Shown: piece by piece, positions 1-8,355 of the stretch
Layout: every line of letters begins with the position of its first letter
Numbering within the stretch: the stretch's first letter is position 1
DNA from: Fuerstiella sp.
GTDB taxonomy: Bacteria > Planctomycetota > Planctomycetia > Planctomycetales > Planctomycetaceae
DNA: 64,000 nucleotides
Reading direction: 5' to 3'
Assembly: GCA_022843805.1 (NCBI GenBank)
Contig: JALHMY010000033.1
Location: 21,655 to 85,654 of the forward strand
The notes under the pieces: model-generated
Databases searched by the model: none
What the model saw: only the letters and a program-made list of their open reading frames with translations
What the model was told of the DNA's origin: nothing
Position numbers and translations under genes: made by a program

Positions 1-237
1 GGGCTTTCGTTCTATGCTCTGCGACACACGTTCGAGACGGTGGCCGGCGCAGCAAAAGACCAAGTCGCGACGAGTGCCATCATGGGGCATGCGGATTCAA
101 CCATGGCCGGACTGTATCGCGAAAGAATTGAAGATGAGCGGCTGCGAGACGTAACCGAATATGTTCGCCGCTGGCTCTTTCCTGACACGACTGCAACGGA
201 AGCAAGCAATGAAAACGAAAAGGCGAACGCAGAATGA
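1..237 (+). CDS. Tyrosine recombinase/integrase, C-terminal part only
   Basis: The reading frame is open from base 1 and gives GLSFYALRHTFETVAG, then IMGHAD and AGLYRER. These are the R-H-x-F box (catalytic H-x-x-R), the H/W box and the nucleophilic tyrosine of phage-type tyrosine recombinases, so the final ~78 residues are present and intact. These enzymes cut and rejoin attachment sites through a 3'-phosphotyrosine intermediate. The stop codon overlaps the next start as ATGA, which argues for an operon with the excisionase-like gene. The C-terminal boxes differ from those of the integrase at 33124-34341, so this is not a duplicate. The N-terminus lies outside the window. Confidence 0.9.
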   Translation, partial: GLSFYALRHTFETVAGAAKDQVATSAIMGHADSTMAGLYRERIEDERLRDVTEYVRRWLFPDTTATEASNENEKANAE

Positions 238-896
238 GAACCCGAGATTTGATAAAGAAGGCCGATGCCGCACTCGATGCGGCTGACGACGTGATCGAAT
301 CAGAAGCACTGGCATCGTTTGGCAGGGCAATGGGGAACGAGATTGGCGCGGGACTGCTGTGGGTGTTGCGAATCGACCGGCAGACCTCTGACGAATGCAG
401 GAACGCGACCGGCTTTGCGGCAGCATCCGAAAGAGTGCAGGAAATCGCGACACAGCTGCAGGCAGCGTGTGACAGGCAAGGACTGACGTCCATTGAACTG
501 AAGGATTGGTTCGGGCTTGCGGCATCGCTGCGGGGTTATCTCGTCGATTATGAGGCCATGCAGCTCGTATCGGCCAATGGAGAGGTCTGGCTTGCGAGAT
601 CGGTTCTGAAGCGATTGGGCGCAGTCCTGGAGGACACCAGAGACGGTCGGGACGATATGCTTACTGTTGCAGAAGTGGCGAAACGCCTGCGGGTAAAAGT
701 GACGGCGGTCGAGTCGCTGATCCGGACGGGCCAGCTTCATGCGATCGACGTGGGATCCGGGACAGCAAGACGACGGCTGCGGATATCGCCGGCTGCGATC
801 GAGCGGTTTGTTCTGGGTGCGACACATGATCCTTCGCCGGTTCGCAGGAGCAAACCGAGGAAGTCAGAGAGCAAGCCACATCGGTGGATTCAGTGA
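234..896 (+). CDS. Excisionase-like protein with C-terminal MerR/Xis-type helix-turn-helix
   Basis: A 220-residue protein. Residues ~140-190 read MLTVAEVAKRLRVKVTAVES, followed by LIRTGQLHAIDVGSG and RRLRISPAAIERFV. That is the winged-helix pattern of the excisionase/DNA-binding family (DNA binding, 'VAEVAKRLRVs...v..li..G.L.a...g...RRi....i..F'). The N-terminal 135 residues are not recognised and are probably helical. It overlaps the integrase fragment by 4 nt (ATGA), so the two are likely co-translated and this may control recombination directionality or early transcription. An unusual 20-bp palindrome begins at its stop codon. The function is inferred from the HTH and position. Confidence 0.7.
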   Translation: MRTRDLIKKADAALDAADDVIESEALASFGRAMGNEIGAGLLWVLRIDRQTSDECRNATGFAAASERVQEIATQLQAACDRQGLTSIELKDWFGLAASLRGYLVDYEAMQLVSANGEVWLARSVLKRLGAVLEDTRDGRDDMLTVAEVAKRLRVKVTAVESLIRTGQLHAIDVGSGTARRRLRISPAAIERFVLGATHDPSPVRRSKPRKSESKPHRWIQ

Positions 897-914
897 CGCG
901 CAACGTTGCGCGTC
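895..914. promoter_or_regulatory. 20-bp perfect palindrome, putative protein-binding site
   Basis: GACGCGCAACGTTGCGCGTC reads identically on both strands and starts at the stop codon of the excisionase-like gene. Its 14-bp core, GCGCAACGTTGCGC, recurs at 8678-8691, immediately upstream of the ParB-like gene. No T-run follows, so it is not a simple terminator. A dimeric repressor or a parS-like partition site are both possible. Confidence 0.5.
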
Positions 915-983
915 GCGGCAAAAAAATTGCGACGATGGAGAGTCCAGATTCGATTTGACCCGATAAAACACGGGAGACAGAGC

Positions 984-1013
984 GCCATGCAGCGCTGCAT
1001 GGCCTTTTGTTTT
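984..1013 (+). terminator. Rho-independent terminator
   Basis: A perfect 20-nt palindrome (984-1003, GCCATGCAGC with its complement) extends by one more G-C pair and is followed by CTTTTGTTTT. It lies about 90 nt after the excisionase-like gene and would end that transcript. The motif AAAACACGGGAGA sits just upstream at about 964-976. Confidence 0.7.
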
Positions 1014-1424
1014 CGCGCAGATGCAGAACAGATCGCGGCAACTTTTGTCGGTCAGTTTCAGCCATCATCAAACAGAAAACCAAAATCTCACAGCGCTGTG
1101 GGATGCTTGCTTTGGATCAGAATCGAATGTTGATTTCTATGATTGTTGCCGTCGAAAAATTGGCAGTCGGTATTACCGAGTAATGCCAATATTCATTTTT
1201 CGCCGGAACGGGTTTAAGCTTACAGCGTGGATAAAAGAATTTCTTAGTAATCCGGTAATAAACGCGGGGGATGATATTGACGCTGCGGTAGGCCTCGCTA
1301 ACTTACCCACGTCGACGCTGGATCCGTCGGCGACAATCACCCGAGAGCGACAACACATGCTGTTTGCCACACAATACAATTTGAGCTGCGTCATCATCTC
1401 TCGGGTGCTGTACGCGATCCAAGA

Positions 1425-1461
1425 ACACTCTCTGTCGCTGGTCGGCAGAGAGTGTTTTTTT
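1425..1461 (+). terminator. Rho-independent terminator without an evident gene upstream
   Basis: ACACTCTCTG (1425-1434) pairs with CAGAGAGTGT (1446-1455) around an 11-nt loop and is followed by seven T. No coding sequence precedes it, so it may end a small RNA transcribed from about 1100-1400. Confidence 0.7.
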
Positions 1462-2042
1462 ATCGCACGATCCTGACCGCCGATCGCCGGAAATGGCCCC
1501 GATAGCTGAGATCGATAGAGCGCTGCGGCGCTCGGAGGCGTACCCGTCCAGCCCCGAGAGAGACGGAATACCGAATGCCCACAAAAACTTTATGGTTCCG
1601 TTTGTGGATCACAGTCGGCACGGAAAGGAATCAGAACAGCTATCCGTGAAAGAATATTGCTGTAACAGTCACGAAGCGAGACTCAGGTGCGTTGCTGTTT
1701 GCGGTTCCCTTATGGTGCTGCCATAGGGAACCGTGCCATGCTCGATCTTGATGTTTGCTGAGTTCGGTGCGCATGTTGCTTCGCAGTCTGTGCTCGGACA
1801 ATACGGACGACAGGCGCGCATAGATGAATCCATACAGATGTCCATACAGATGAGAGGCGCAGCTGTAACAGGAGTCTGAGTGACCGCGAAATAATCCCTT
1901 ACAGCAAGTTTGACGGAAAACAACTCGACGAGCTGTCAGAAATCGAATTGCGGTAAATGCAGGGTGGGAGAAATGCTCGCCAGATCCTGTCGAGTTCGAG
2001 CGAGTTTGATCGATTGCAGCCCGGAAAATACAGGAAATAAAA

Positions 2043-2072
2043 TACTCTGCAGCACTGCAGAGTACATTTTTT
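2043..2072 (+). terminator. Rho-independent terminator in the gene-free stretch
   Basis: TACTCTGCAG (2043-2052) pairs with CTGCAGAGTA (2055-2064), followed by CATTTTTT. The upstream sequence AAAATACAGGAAA (about 2026-2038) resembles the motifs before the hairpins at 984 and 2224. No gene precedes it. Confidence 0.65.
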
Positions 2073-2409
2073 CGGGCGAAACTCGTCGATTGAGCTGCCG
2101 ATGAAACAGCACCGTAAACATTTCCGGTGCACGGGTGCACGTCCGTGGCAACGTCAGTGAGAATTTTCACCCGAAAACCCGGGTAGCAGCGTGTTTTGCC
2201 TGTAAAATACGGGAGAACAAAAACCCATAGTGCTATGGGATGTTCTTTACGCTTAGAATTCGCCGAGCAAATTGTCTTGAAACACACCGAACAACGAATC
2301 CAGTCTTGTTTCGTGTTCGACTTTCTACACTACGGCTTTCTCGGTATGCGCGCCGGACAGAGAACGCGAATTATTCGCCCACTCCATTCTACAAACGGTC
2401 TCCCCTTTC

Positions 2410-3051
2410 ATGCAGAATGTTAGTAAAGCTGCCCAGGACGTTATTGCTAGTGCCGAGTCACATTTTGGCCTGCAAATCATTACGTATTCAAAATATGACA
2501 CCTCATGGTTCCTGTGGGAGAACATGACTGCGCATGACTTCCGAGAAGCCGAGTACAAAAAAATCACTGAAGAACGGTTCTGCGCTATTCGTGACTGGTT
2601 TCAGCAACGCGGTTGGATCCTCAGTCGACGGAATTGGCAAAAACCCCAAAAGGTGCATTTTTACCTTGCGCCCCTTAAAGTGAATTCCCTCCCTGAGGTT
2701 TTTCATGCCACTCGTGTGGTCAACGTCGAGTCAATCATGTCTCAAGGTTTGCTTCCCGCCACTAAGGACACTTGCAATTTTAAACGTCTCGATTCCATTG
2801 GAAATATCTATGCAGCCCCCAGTCTCGGGAGCGCCGGAGATCACGCGAACGAAAATTTCGGAACGGCACACTGGTGGGCAGAGAAGTTAGCAGCGAAGAA
2901 CCGCCACAATGATACTGAATGGTGCATCCTTCGACTCGACCTCGTGGGCATCACGAATTTGATCTGCTTTAATGATCTTTTCAGCAGAACAGGAGTTGTC
3001 TTGCGCCCCGTGGATGCGATTGAGCCATCTCGCATTAAAGCCTTGGGGTAG
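2410..3051 (+). CDS. Putative ADP-ribosyltransferase-fold protein (accessory)
   Basis: A 213-residue protein with no clear Shine-Dalgarno before the ATG, so the start is uncertain. The C-terminal half has the pattern of small ADP-ribosyltransferase-fold enzymes (DarT/KptA-like). VFHATRVVNVESIMSQGLLP (His99, then I...GL) is followed by GNIYAAP (Tyr134), an acidic/aromatic helix GTAHWWAEKLA, a hydrophobic strand CILRLDLVG and AIEPSRI (Glu205), giving a plausible H-Y-E triad. The family transfers ADP-ribose from NAD to nucleic acid or protein, or removes RNA 2'-phosphates. The N-terminal ~90 residues are unrecognised. The gene is AT-richer than the phage structural genes and lies next to a HEPN gene, which suggests an acquired defence or toxin function. 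The fold call is inference from motif order only. Confidence 0.5.
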   Translation: MQNVSKAAQDVIASAESHFGLQIITYSKYDTSWFLWENMTAHDFREAEYKKITEERFCAIRDWFQQRGWILSRRNWQKPQKVHFYLAPLKVNSLPEVFHATRVVNVESIMSQGLLPATKDTCNFKRLDSIGNIYAAPSLGSAGDHANENFGTAHWWAEKLAAKNRHNDTEWCILRLDLVGITNLICFNDLFSRTGVVLRPVDAIEPSRIKALG

Positions 3052-3200
3052 CAGTTGAACTACATTGAAGTGGCTTTAGATCTTCGCTACCGTTTTGATG
3101 TGACAGGTTTGGCTTTCGAAAGGTGAGTTTGCGAAATATGCAGTACGGAACGAGGATACAAGAATCCCACTCACCCCTATCTTTGAGCAAGAGGTAAATC

Positions 3201-4694
3201 GTGGTTCGGAAAGTGAAAGGGTCGAGAAAGAATGTCGCGGTGGATCTGGATGCTTCCTCACGAGATGAAAGGGCCCCGGCATCAGTGAATGAGAAAGTGA
3301 AACTTCAACCAGATTCATCCGAACCTGACATTGGACAAGTCGCGAATGACGAAATGTTCTTTGGCTTTCCACGACCTCCATTTGGGATAGAACCACCGAT
3401 CGATTTGGCCGAGGAAATGTCCGAGTTTCAGTTATGGTGCGGAGATGCAGAGGCACAGGTTGGAACGCATCGCATTACCGGAACTCTTAAAGTGGTGCTT
3501 CACTTTCAGCCGCGGCTGGTAGTCCGTTGGAGCCTGACGTTTGAAGAAGATTTATTCAAATCCATCGGTAGAAACTTCGGAGAACCTCAAGCTGAGGTTT
3601 CTTTTGTAACATCTGGACCAATCCGCGAAGTCGTAGGATTGGCGACAAGTTCTTCCACCGGATTTATCTCTGGATTCTTTGAGTCCCAGATACCAAAGAG
3701 CCTTGTTCACCATGCCACTCGGGCGGTCTATTTGATCATCAACGGGCCATTAGAGGCTGATGAGAGTATTGCGCGAGGAAACACTATGTTCATGGGCCGT
3801 ATGACGGCCGAGCGAGGCTCCGCGGAAGTCTTTGTGGATCGGTTAAACTCTGACGACAAACGTGCAAATCGTGCGACCTATACTATGACGCATGTTGCCG
3901 AGTTCCGGTTCAATAAGAAGCCGAACTCGAAACTCTTGGAGGGAATGGGACACGATCTGTTCCGCAGTCTTTCACTGATGCGCAATGGATGGGCTGGAGT
4001 GGCAGGACCATGGCTATTTCAAGATGAAAAACTACTCGCCATCGTTCCGCAAGTCACGAAGTGTACCAGATTTCAAACGACAGGTTGGTATGGAGGTTTT
4101 GACCGCGGTGTCTTTAAACAACTTTTTGCCCTTCTCGAAGAACAGGCGACATCAGGCGATGACGACAGGATCTCAGTTTGGCAAACGGCCTTCCACTGGT
4201 TGATCGAATCGGAACTCTGCGCGGGCGGTCTTGAAGGGGCAATGATCTTGCAACAAGCAGCGCTAGAAGCGGTTGCCTGGTACGAGATCGTAACGAAGCG
4301 AAGACTATGCAGTGAGGCAGGTTTTGAGAAATTGCCGGCAGAAGACAAGCTTCGATGGTTGTGTTCGTTATTTCGCATCCCTGCCACTATTCCGGATCAA
4401 GCCAAGGAGTTGAAAGTGGTGGCCAAGACATTGAATCAGATTGATGTTATTGGAGCGTTAAGTGCTGTTCGAAATGCACTTGTTCACAACACCCCAAAGA
4501 AGATGAGACGCCTTCGATCGATTGAAGGAGAAGGTGGATTCATTGAACTGTGGCGGCAAGTGGGTGGAGTTTTGGAACTCGTAGTCCTTGCGATGCTTGG
4601 GTTTCAGGGTACTTCACAGCGACGGGATACTGAAGGTGCTCATTTCAATGAGACTCGCAAACCTGTTCCGTGGTTGAACTTGAAAGATAACTGA
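3201..4694 (+). CDS. HEPN-domain protein (ApeA-like), putative anti-phage ribonuclease
   Basis: A 497-residue protein with a GTG start, preceded by AAGAGGT at a good spacing. The C-terminal region is helical and contains IGALSAVRNALVHN, with Arg424-Asn425 and His429 forming the R-x4-H active site of HEPN ribonucleases. The preceding ~100 residues (AMILQQAALEAVAWYEIV, then a KLRWL segment) match the layout of Apea-type HEPN domains. The N-terminal ~300 residues are beta-rich and unrecognised, probably a sensor domain. HEPN proteins of this type cleave RNA and stop phage growth in known defence systems. It lies 50 nt upstream of a membrane-protein gene, likely co-transcribed, and inside a prophage, which fits superinfection exclusion. 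The HEPN call is well supported; the ApeA relationship is tentative. Confidence 0.65.
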   Translation: MVRKVKGSRKNVAVDLDASSRDERAPASVNEKVKLQPDSSEPDIGQVANDEMFFGFPRPPFGIEPPIDLAEEMSEFQLWCGDAEAQVGTHRITGTLKVVLHFQPRLVVRWSLTFEEDLFKSIGRNFGEPQAEVSFVTSGPIREVVGLATSSSTGFISGFFESQIPKSLVHHATRAVYLIINGPLEADESIARGNTMFMGRMTAERGSAEVFVDRLNSDDKRANRATYTMTHVAEFRFNKKPNSKLLEGMGHDLFRSLSLMRNGWAGVAGPWLFQDEKLLAIVPQVTKCTRFQTTGWYGGFDRGVFKQLFALLEEQATSGDDDRISVWQTAFHWLIESELCAGGLEGAMILQQAALEAVAWYEIVTKRRLCSEAGFEKLPAEDKLRWLCSLFRIPATIPDQAKELKVVAKTLNQIDVIGALSAVRNALVHNTPKKMRRLRSIEGEGGFIELWRQVGGVLELVVLAMLGFQGTSQRRDTEGAHFNETRKPVPWLNLKDN

Positions 4695-4745
4695 GTCCGA
4701 ATTCTCCCCCTCGAAAATTGTCAATGACTGTTGGAGCAGTGATTA

Positions 4746-5408
4746 ATGGAAAAGCTTTTTTCTTCATTCTCGATTGAGTTGCTTTTGCGTAGCTTCTTTG
4801 CCGGACTGTTCTTCTTGTTGTCCTTTGACATTGCATCAAGAGGAATCGAGCGTTTCGAAAAAATTGCCACTTCCACAATACTGCCATCTACTGATGCAAA
4901 GATTGGACTTCTATTTAAAGCGACTGTAATTGGATTTTTTCTCTATGGCATCCATCGTTCCGTGATTTACCCATTCATTGAGTTACTTTTTTCCAGCAAA
5001 TGTGGGTCAAAGTTCTGCGGTTCCAGCCAAATAGAACAGAAACCAGACTCCGATGGTCTCGCCGATCGTGTCTTTGAATCTATACGCGAATTGTGGGATA
5101 TGCAGGTTTCGTGCGACGACTGCCCGAATCCGAATAGAAGTCTACACATTAGGAGCTGGGCGAATTGGATTCATCAGCAGTATGTAAGCGCGTGGGCAAT
5201 CGTAGCGGGAGCAGTCGCCCATGCGTGGATCAAGTTCAAAATCGCAAGCGTATGCTATCCATTGTTGTCAATGTGTGCCGTACTCCTTTTTGCCGCGATC
5301 TATTCCGATGTCCGGCTGCGTCGAATGAGAAACCACCTGAAGAAGAAGCAAAAAAATGCTTGGGCGGAACAGCATGGAACACACCAAAGGCAGAAGTCTG
5401 ATAGGTAA
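4746..5408 (+). CDS. Four-helix membrane protein of unknown function
   Basis: A 220-residue protein. Hydrophobic segments lie at about residues 9-30, 52-80 (one long or two short helices), 148-165 and 168-188. A soluble loop of ~65 residues between them contains two cysteine pairs (CGSKFC and CDDC). The tail is short and strongly basic (RRMRNHLKKKQKN). It starts 51 nt after the HEPN gene and shares its lower GC, so the two probably form a unit. Membrane partners of HEPN or toxin proteins are common in abortive infection, but nothing in the sequence proves this role. No family recognised. Confidence 0.6.
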   Translation: MEKLFSSFSIELLLRSFFAGLFFLLSFDIASRGIERFEKIATSTILPSTDAKIGLLFKATVIGFFLYGIHRSVIYPFIELLFSSKCGSKFCGSSQIEQKPDSDGLADRVFESIRELWDMQVSCDDCPNPNRSLHIRSWANWIHQQYVSAWAIVAGAVAHAWIKFKIASVCYPLLSMCAVLLFAAIYSDVRLRRMRNHLKKKQKNAWAEQHGTHQRQKSDR

Positions 5409-5531
5409 AGGAGAAAATACTCGACAAAGAAGTGATCGTAGAATCATACATATGACTAAATAGACGAACAGCGAGCCATCCGAGAACGACAATTGACTGA
5501 TGGGCTGGGATTGAGTGAAAGGGCCGGTGAA

Positions 5532-6734
5532 ATGTTTCGAGTCCGAATGCCGAACGGGAAAATGTCGAAACCGACTCGACGCGAGGCGATTGTCGCAGCG
5601 TATCGAGAAAACCGGATTCCCGCCGGCTCGATCGTTCTGGGACTCGGGAGCGACGCCGATCTGCCGATTGATGTGTTCTGCTGCGACGATCCGTCGGAGT
5701 ATCTTCCGGATCGTGGTGTGAGCCTTCCGTTTCCAGTTCCAACCGGTGATGTAGCAATATCGGACAATGCACAGCCGATTCGAACCCCTCAAGAGACAGA
5801 GACGGTCTCTCCGGCAGAAACCCGAACCCGGCAACGTTGGCCACAGATTGCAATGATCTTCGCAGCGGGAATTTTGTTTGGATGGATCATTGCACGGGGT
5901 GCCACAGAAACGCCATTGCTGGCAGCGCGTGCCGAATCGAATGAAGCGGTCGATAACGTCGACGCACTGGCCTCTGTCCTGGCAGGGCGGGAAATACGGC
6001 TACCGAAAGTCGAAGGCCCTGCCGCATTGCACGTCCACACGACAATTGCACATGAGATCGTCGCACAGCACGTGGAGGACTTTCGACAAAAGCCGGCGGA
6101 GCACTTCCAGACGCCGAACTATTTGGCAGAGCAACAGCTGCAGACGATGATGCTCTATGCTGCATTCCTGAACCGGTATAAGCCAGTCGCGTTGTGGAAA
6201 GCGGAAGAAACCGTTCCGTGTGTCATTTCAGCAGCGTACGGCTTAGCAGCACATCGTGAATCTGATTCGTCAATCAAATACGTGCATCCTGAGACCGGTG
6301 AGGATCTTTCGAATACACCCTCGAAAATCGTGGTGCTGTTTTGCGAAATCGCCATCGAAGGTTGCACAGGAAAGCGATTCGATCTTTCAACGCCAGCCGG
6401 GTGGAAAGGCGCACGGGACGCGACAGGCAACGACAATGAAGCTGCTGCCATTGATGCTATCCAGATGCAGGTCAACTGGCTCGCAATACCGAACACGACG
6501 TACGGGGACTGTTTCTCACGGGCGATTTACTTCCAGGAGGCAACATCGATTTACCATGGTCTCCGGACACTGGAATCCATGGCCGGTAACGAAGAAGGAC
6601 TCAACCGAGAGTCTCGGCGAATCGCGCAGCAACTCCAGACAAATGTCGCTGTTCGGGAAATTCCGGAAGGCGGATCGATTGCCGAACGGATCAGAGCATT
6701 GGCGAAACAGCATCATTTGTATTTGCCGGAATAG
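5532..6734 (+). CDS. Membrane-anchored protein with N-terminal GYF-like domain
   Basis: I place the start at ATG 5532, with AAGGG 8 nt upstream; a TTG at 5493 in the same frame is less likely. This gives 400 residues. Residues 1-45 (MFRVRMPNGK, then RREAIVAAYRENRIPAGSIV) resemble the short GYF-like domain often found at the N-terminus of planctomycete membrane proteins. A Pro/Thr-rich linker follows, then one transmembrane helix at ~103-123 (WPQIAMIFAAGILFGWII). The C-terminal ~275 residues are predicted extracytoplasmic and unrecognised. It lies in the prophage accessory zone and may be a lysogenic-conversion gene. Confidence 0.6.
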   Translation: MFRVRMPNGKMSKPTRREAIVAAYRENRIPAGSIVLGLGSDADLPIDVFCCDDPSEYLPDRGVSLPFPVPTGDVAISDNAQPIRTPQETETVSPAETRTRQRWPQIAMIFAAGILFGWIIARGATETPLLAARAESNEAVDNVDALASVLAGREIRLPKVEGPAALHVHTTIAHEIVAQHVEDFRQKPAEHFQTPNYLAEQQLQTMMLYAAFLNRYKPVALWKAEETVPCVISAAYGLAAHRESDSSIKYVHPETGEDLSNTPSKIVVLFCEIAIEGCTGKRFDLSTPAGWKGARDATGNDNEAAAIDAIQMQVNWLAIPNTTYGDCFSRAIYFQEATSIYHGLRTLESMAGNEEGLNRESRRIAQQLQTNVAVREIPEGGSIAERIRALAKQHHLYLPE

Positions 6735-7007
6735 TTCCGGACCAGCATTCTCTTAGAGAAAGCGGCCCTGCTTCCGAGTGATAGAATCCATTTTAGCCCT
6801 GAAAACACTGAAAAAATAAATCGCAGGAAGCGCTTCCTACGATATTTGCTGCGTTCCGAAGTCGGTTCAACATTTAAAGGGCACGACGCAGCTTGCATTC
6901 CCATATTGAACCGGCCAAAATGTTCCCATGGGTGGCGGGCTCTGGGTCCGTCAGGAGTATGCAGCACAGTACGAAGCCACTTGATGGGATGTTCGGGGAG
7001 ATCGATA

Positions 7008-7439
7008 ATGAAGAAGCTTCTTTTCGTGCTCGCAATTGTCGTGGCGATAATGTTCCTGGCACGCGTTGCACAACACGCAGAGGCGAAAAGAATAAATACC
7101 CAGAACGAATTGATCATCGCGAATTTCAAGGCAGGTAAGCAGATCCCAGCCGACACTCACCAACAAAGGCGGCAGGCACTAGCAGCCCTTCATCAGGAAA
7201 GAATGAATCGGATGGCGGAGTTTCGTGCTCGCGCTGCGGCAACAAGAAGCATAGAGCCCCGACAGGCGCGGCTGGTGGCACGTCGCGCGGTCAGTGAGGA
7301 AATTCAATTGTGGATCGCGACCGAAGGCAGAAAAATTCAGGACACCATGGAGGCACTGATCGGACCAAATCCCGCTACTCGCGAAATGTTAGAACGTATC
7401 GATCGGATTCGTCAGCAATCTGTGCCCCCTGAGATGTAG
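7008..7439 (+). CDS. Small exported or membrane-anchored helical protein
   Basis: The start at 7008 has GGGGAG about 10 nt upstream and gives 143 residues. MKKLLFVLAIVVAIMFLARV is an N-terminal hydrophobic helix (signal anchor or signal peptide ending near QHAEA). The rest is charged and helical, rich in Arg, Glu and Gln, with possible coiled coil at 60-130. No family recognised. A palindrome centred on AAGCGCTT (6825-6838) lies in the 270-nt gap upstream. Confidence 0.6.
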   Translation: MKKLLFVLAIVVAIMFLARVAQHAEAKRINTQNELIIANFKAGKQIPADTHQQRRQALAALHQERMNRMAEFRARAAATRSIEPRQARLVARRAVSEEIQLWIATEGRKIQDTMEALIGPNPATREMLERIDRIRQQSVPPEM

Positions 7440-7451
7440 GGGATATGTTTC

Positions 7452-7646
7452 TTGTCGCCGCCGAAGCTTGCTACGCAGCTTCCGTCGGAATATCAAACAG
7501 AATTATGTGGCATTTTTGGTCTTGCGGGCTGCGCAGCAATCCTGATGATACGCAGGGGGGTATGGGCTCGCGCAAAGATTATGCGGGCATACAGACGGCT
7601 ACGGATGCCACTGACTGGGGAGTGTGATACGGGAGTCGTGACATGA
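7452..7646 (+). CDS. Possible small membrane protein (TTG start)
   Basis: A 64-residue frame with a TTG start, AGGGGA about 9 nt upstream, and a stop that overlaps the next start codon as ATGA. The stretch LCGIFGLAGCAAILMI is hydrophobic and is followed by a basic segment (RRGVWARAKIMRAYRRLR), as in small positively anchored membrane proteins. The coupling to the next gene is the main support; it may not be expressed. Confidence 0.3.
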   Translation: MSPPKLATQLPSEYQTELCGIFGLAGCAAILMIRRGVWARAKIMRAYRRLRMPLTGECDTGVVT

Positions 7647-8245
7647 TGACATGTCGTGATGAGCAGACGACGGATGGGAGAGTGTGGTTCGACAGGTTGC
7701 TGTTTGGCGCGGGTAAGAGCGAAGCTCCCAAAATCAGCAACGGCATCGATTTCGGGGCAATGACGAACGCTGATCTGCGGAAATGGTATGAGGCACACAG
7801 CATGCACATGTCTGTGGTGGACCATGAACGGTGGGGAGCTGAGGTGGACTCGCGGTTGGAGGCCCGCCAGGCCGCTAAGCAGAGCAATAGTCACAAACCG
7901 GTCGGGGAACACGCAGATTCGATAGACACAGCAAAAAAACTGTTATCGAAGGCCGGGCCGGTCGAGCAAAAAGTGCAGATCGTGGCGTGGTTTGTCCGAA
8001 CAACGCGAATCCATCATCTGCCGCAGATTTCGGATGTTTTGGGGATTTCGTATAAATCCCTAAACCGGTGGCGCAACAGTAAAACGACGCCGCAATTGAC
8101 CGCGGCAATCGACGCTGTTCAGTGTCCCCGGGACTCGGCACCCCGCGTACTCCGGGGCCGTGTCGACATCATAGACGGATACAGCGCACATCGACACGCG
8201 ACTGTGGATGCGGTCGATCCCAGTCTCCCGGATGAGATCGACTGA
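7643..8245 (+). CDS. Helix-turn-helix phage protein
   Basis: A 200-residue protein with GGGAG 9-13 nt upstream of the ATG. Residues ~125-155 read HHLPQISDVLGISYKSLNRW, a clear helix-turn-helix with a recognition helix of the kind seen in phage regulators and small replication or terminase accessory proteins. The N-terminal part contains NADLRKWYEAHSMHMSVVD and a charged linker. It sits upstream of the ParB-like gene and may regulate this transcription unit. No family assignment is possible beyond the HTH. Confidence 0.6.
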   Translation: MMTCRDEQTTDGRVWFDRLLFGAGKSEAPKISNGIDFGAMTNADLRKWYEAHSMHMSVVDHERWGAEVDSRLEARQAAKQSNSHKPVGEHADSIDTAKKLLSKAGPVEQKVQIVAWFVRTTRIHHLPQISDVLGISYKSLNRWRNSKTTPQLTAAIDAVQCPRDSAPRVLRGRVDIIDGYSAHRHATVDAVDPSLPDEID

Positions 8246-8310
8246 GATACTTTGAGATATTCTGAAAAATCTCACGCGGGAAAACGCTGAGTTTCTGCGT
8301 ATCGCGACGC

Positions 8311-8355
8311 AAAACCTCCTCACGGGACTCGGATCCAGTGAGGAGGTTTTTTTTT
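8311..8355 (+). promoter_or_regulatory. Terminator-like hairpin that buries the ribosome-binding site of the next gene
   Basis: AAAACCTCCTCAC (8311-8323) pairs perfectly with GTGAGGAGGTTTT (8338-8350) over 13 bp with a 14-nt loop, and nine T (8347-8355) run directly into the ATG at 8356. The Shine-Dalgarno AGGAGG (8341-8346) lies wholly inside the 3' arm. Folded, the element would both stop transcription and block initiation of the downstream gene. The arrangement suggests an attenuator or a translational switch, or it may simply be the upstream operon's terminator sharing the site. Confidence 0.7.

Larger units (their letters stand above)
915..2409. other. 1.5-kb gene-free stretch rich in hairpins
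   Basis: No open frame here has a convincing start, ribosome-binding site or recognisable protein. The stretch instead holds inverted repeats at 984-1003, 1090-1101, 1425-1455, 1702-1733, 2043-2064 and 2224-2239; three of these are followed by T-runs. A short motif close to AAAAYACRGGARA precedes the hairpins at 984, 2043 and 2224. Segments around 1084-1130 and 2219-2265 also share a hairpin followed by GGGATG and a CTTT-rich tail. It may encode small RNAs or act as a transcription-control zone between the recombination genes and the accessory block. No reverse transcriptase is nearby, so a retron RNA is unlikely. Confidence 0.5.

Noticed and set aside
1021..1476. Open frame of 151 codons in the gene-free stretch
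   Set aside because: No ribosome-binding site, runs through a terminator hairpin, composition unlike neighbouring genes and no recognisable motif.
915..2409. Retron-type non-coding RNA
   Set aside because: No reverse transcriptase gene or msr/msd-like inverted ends were found nearby.
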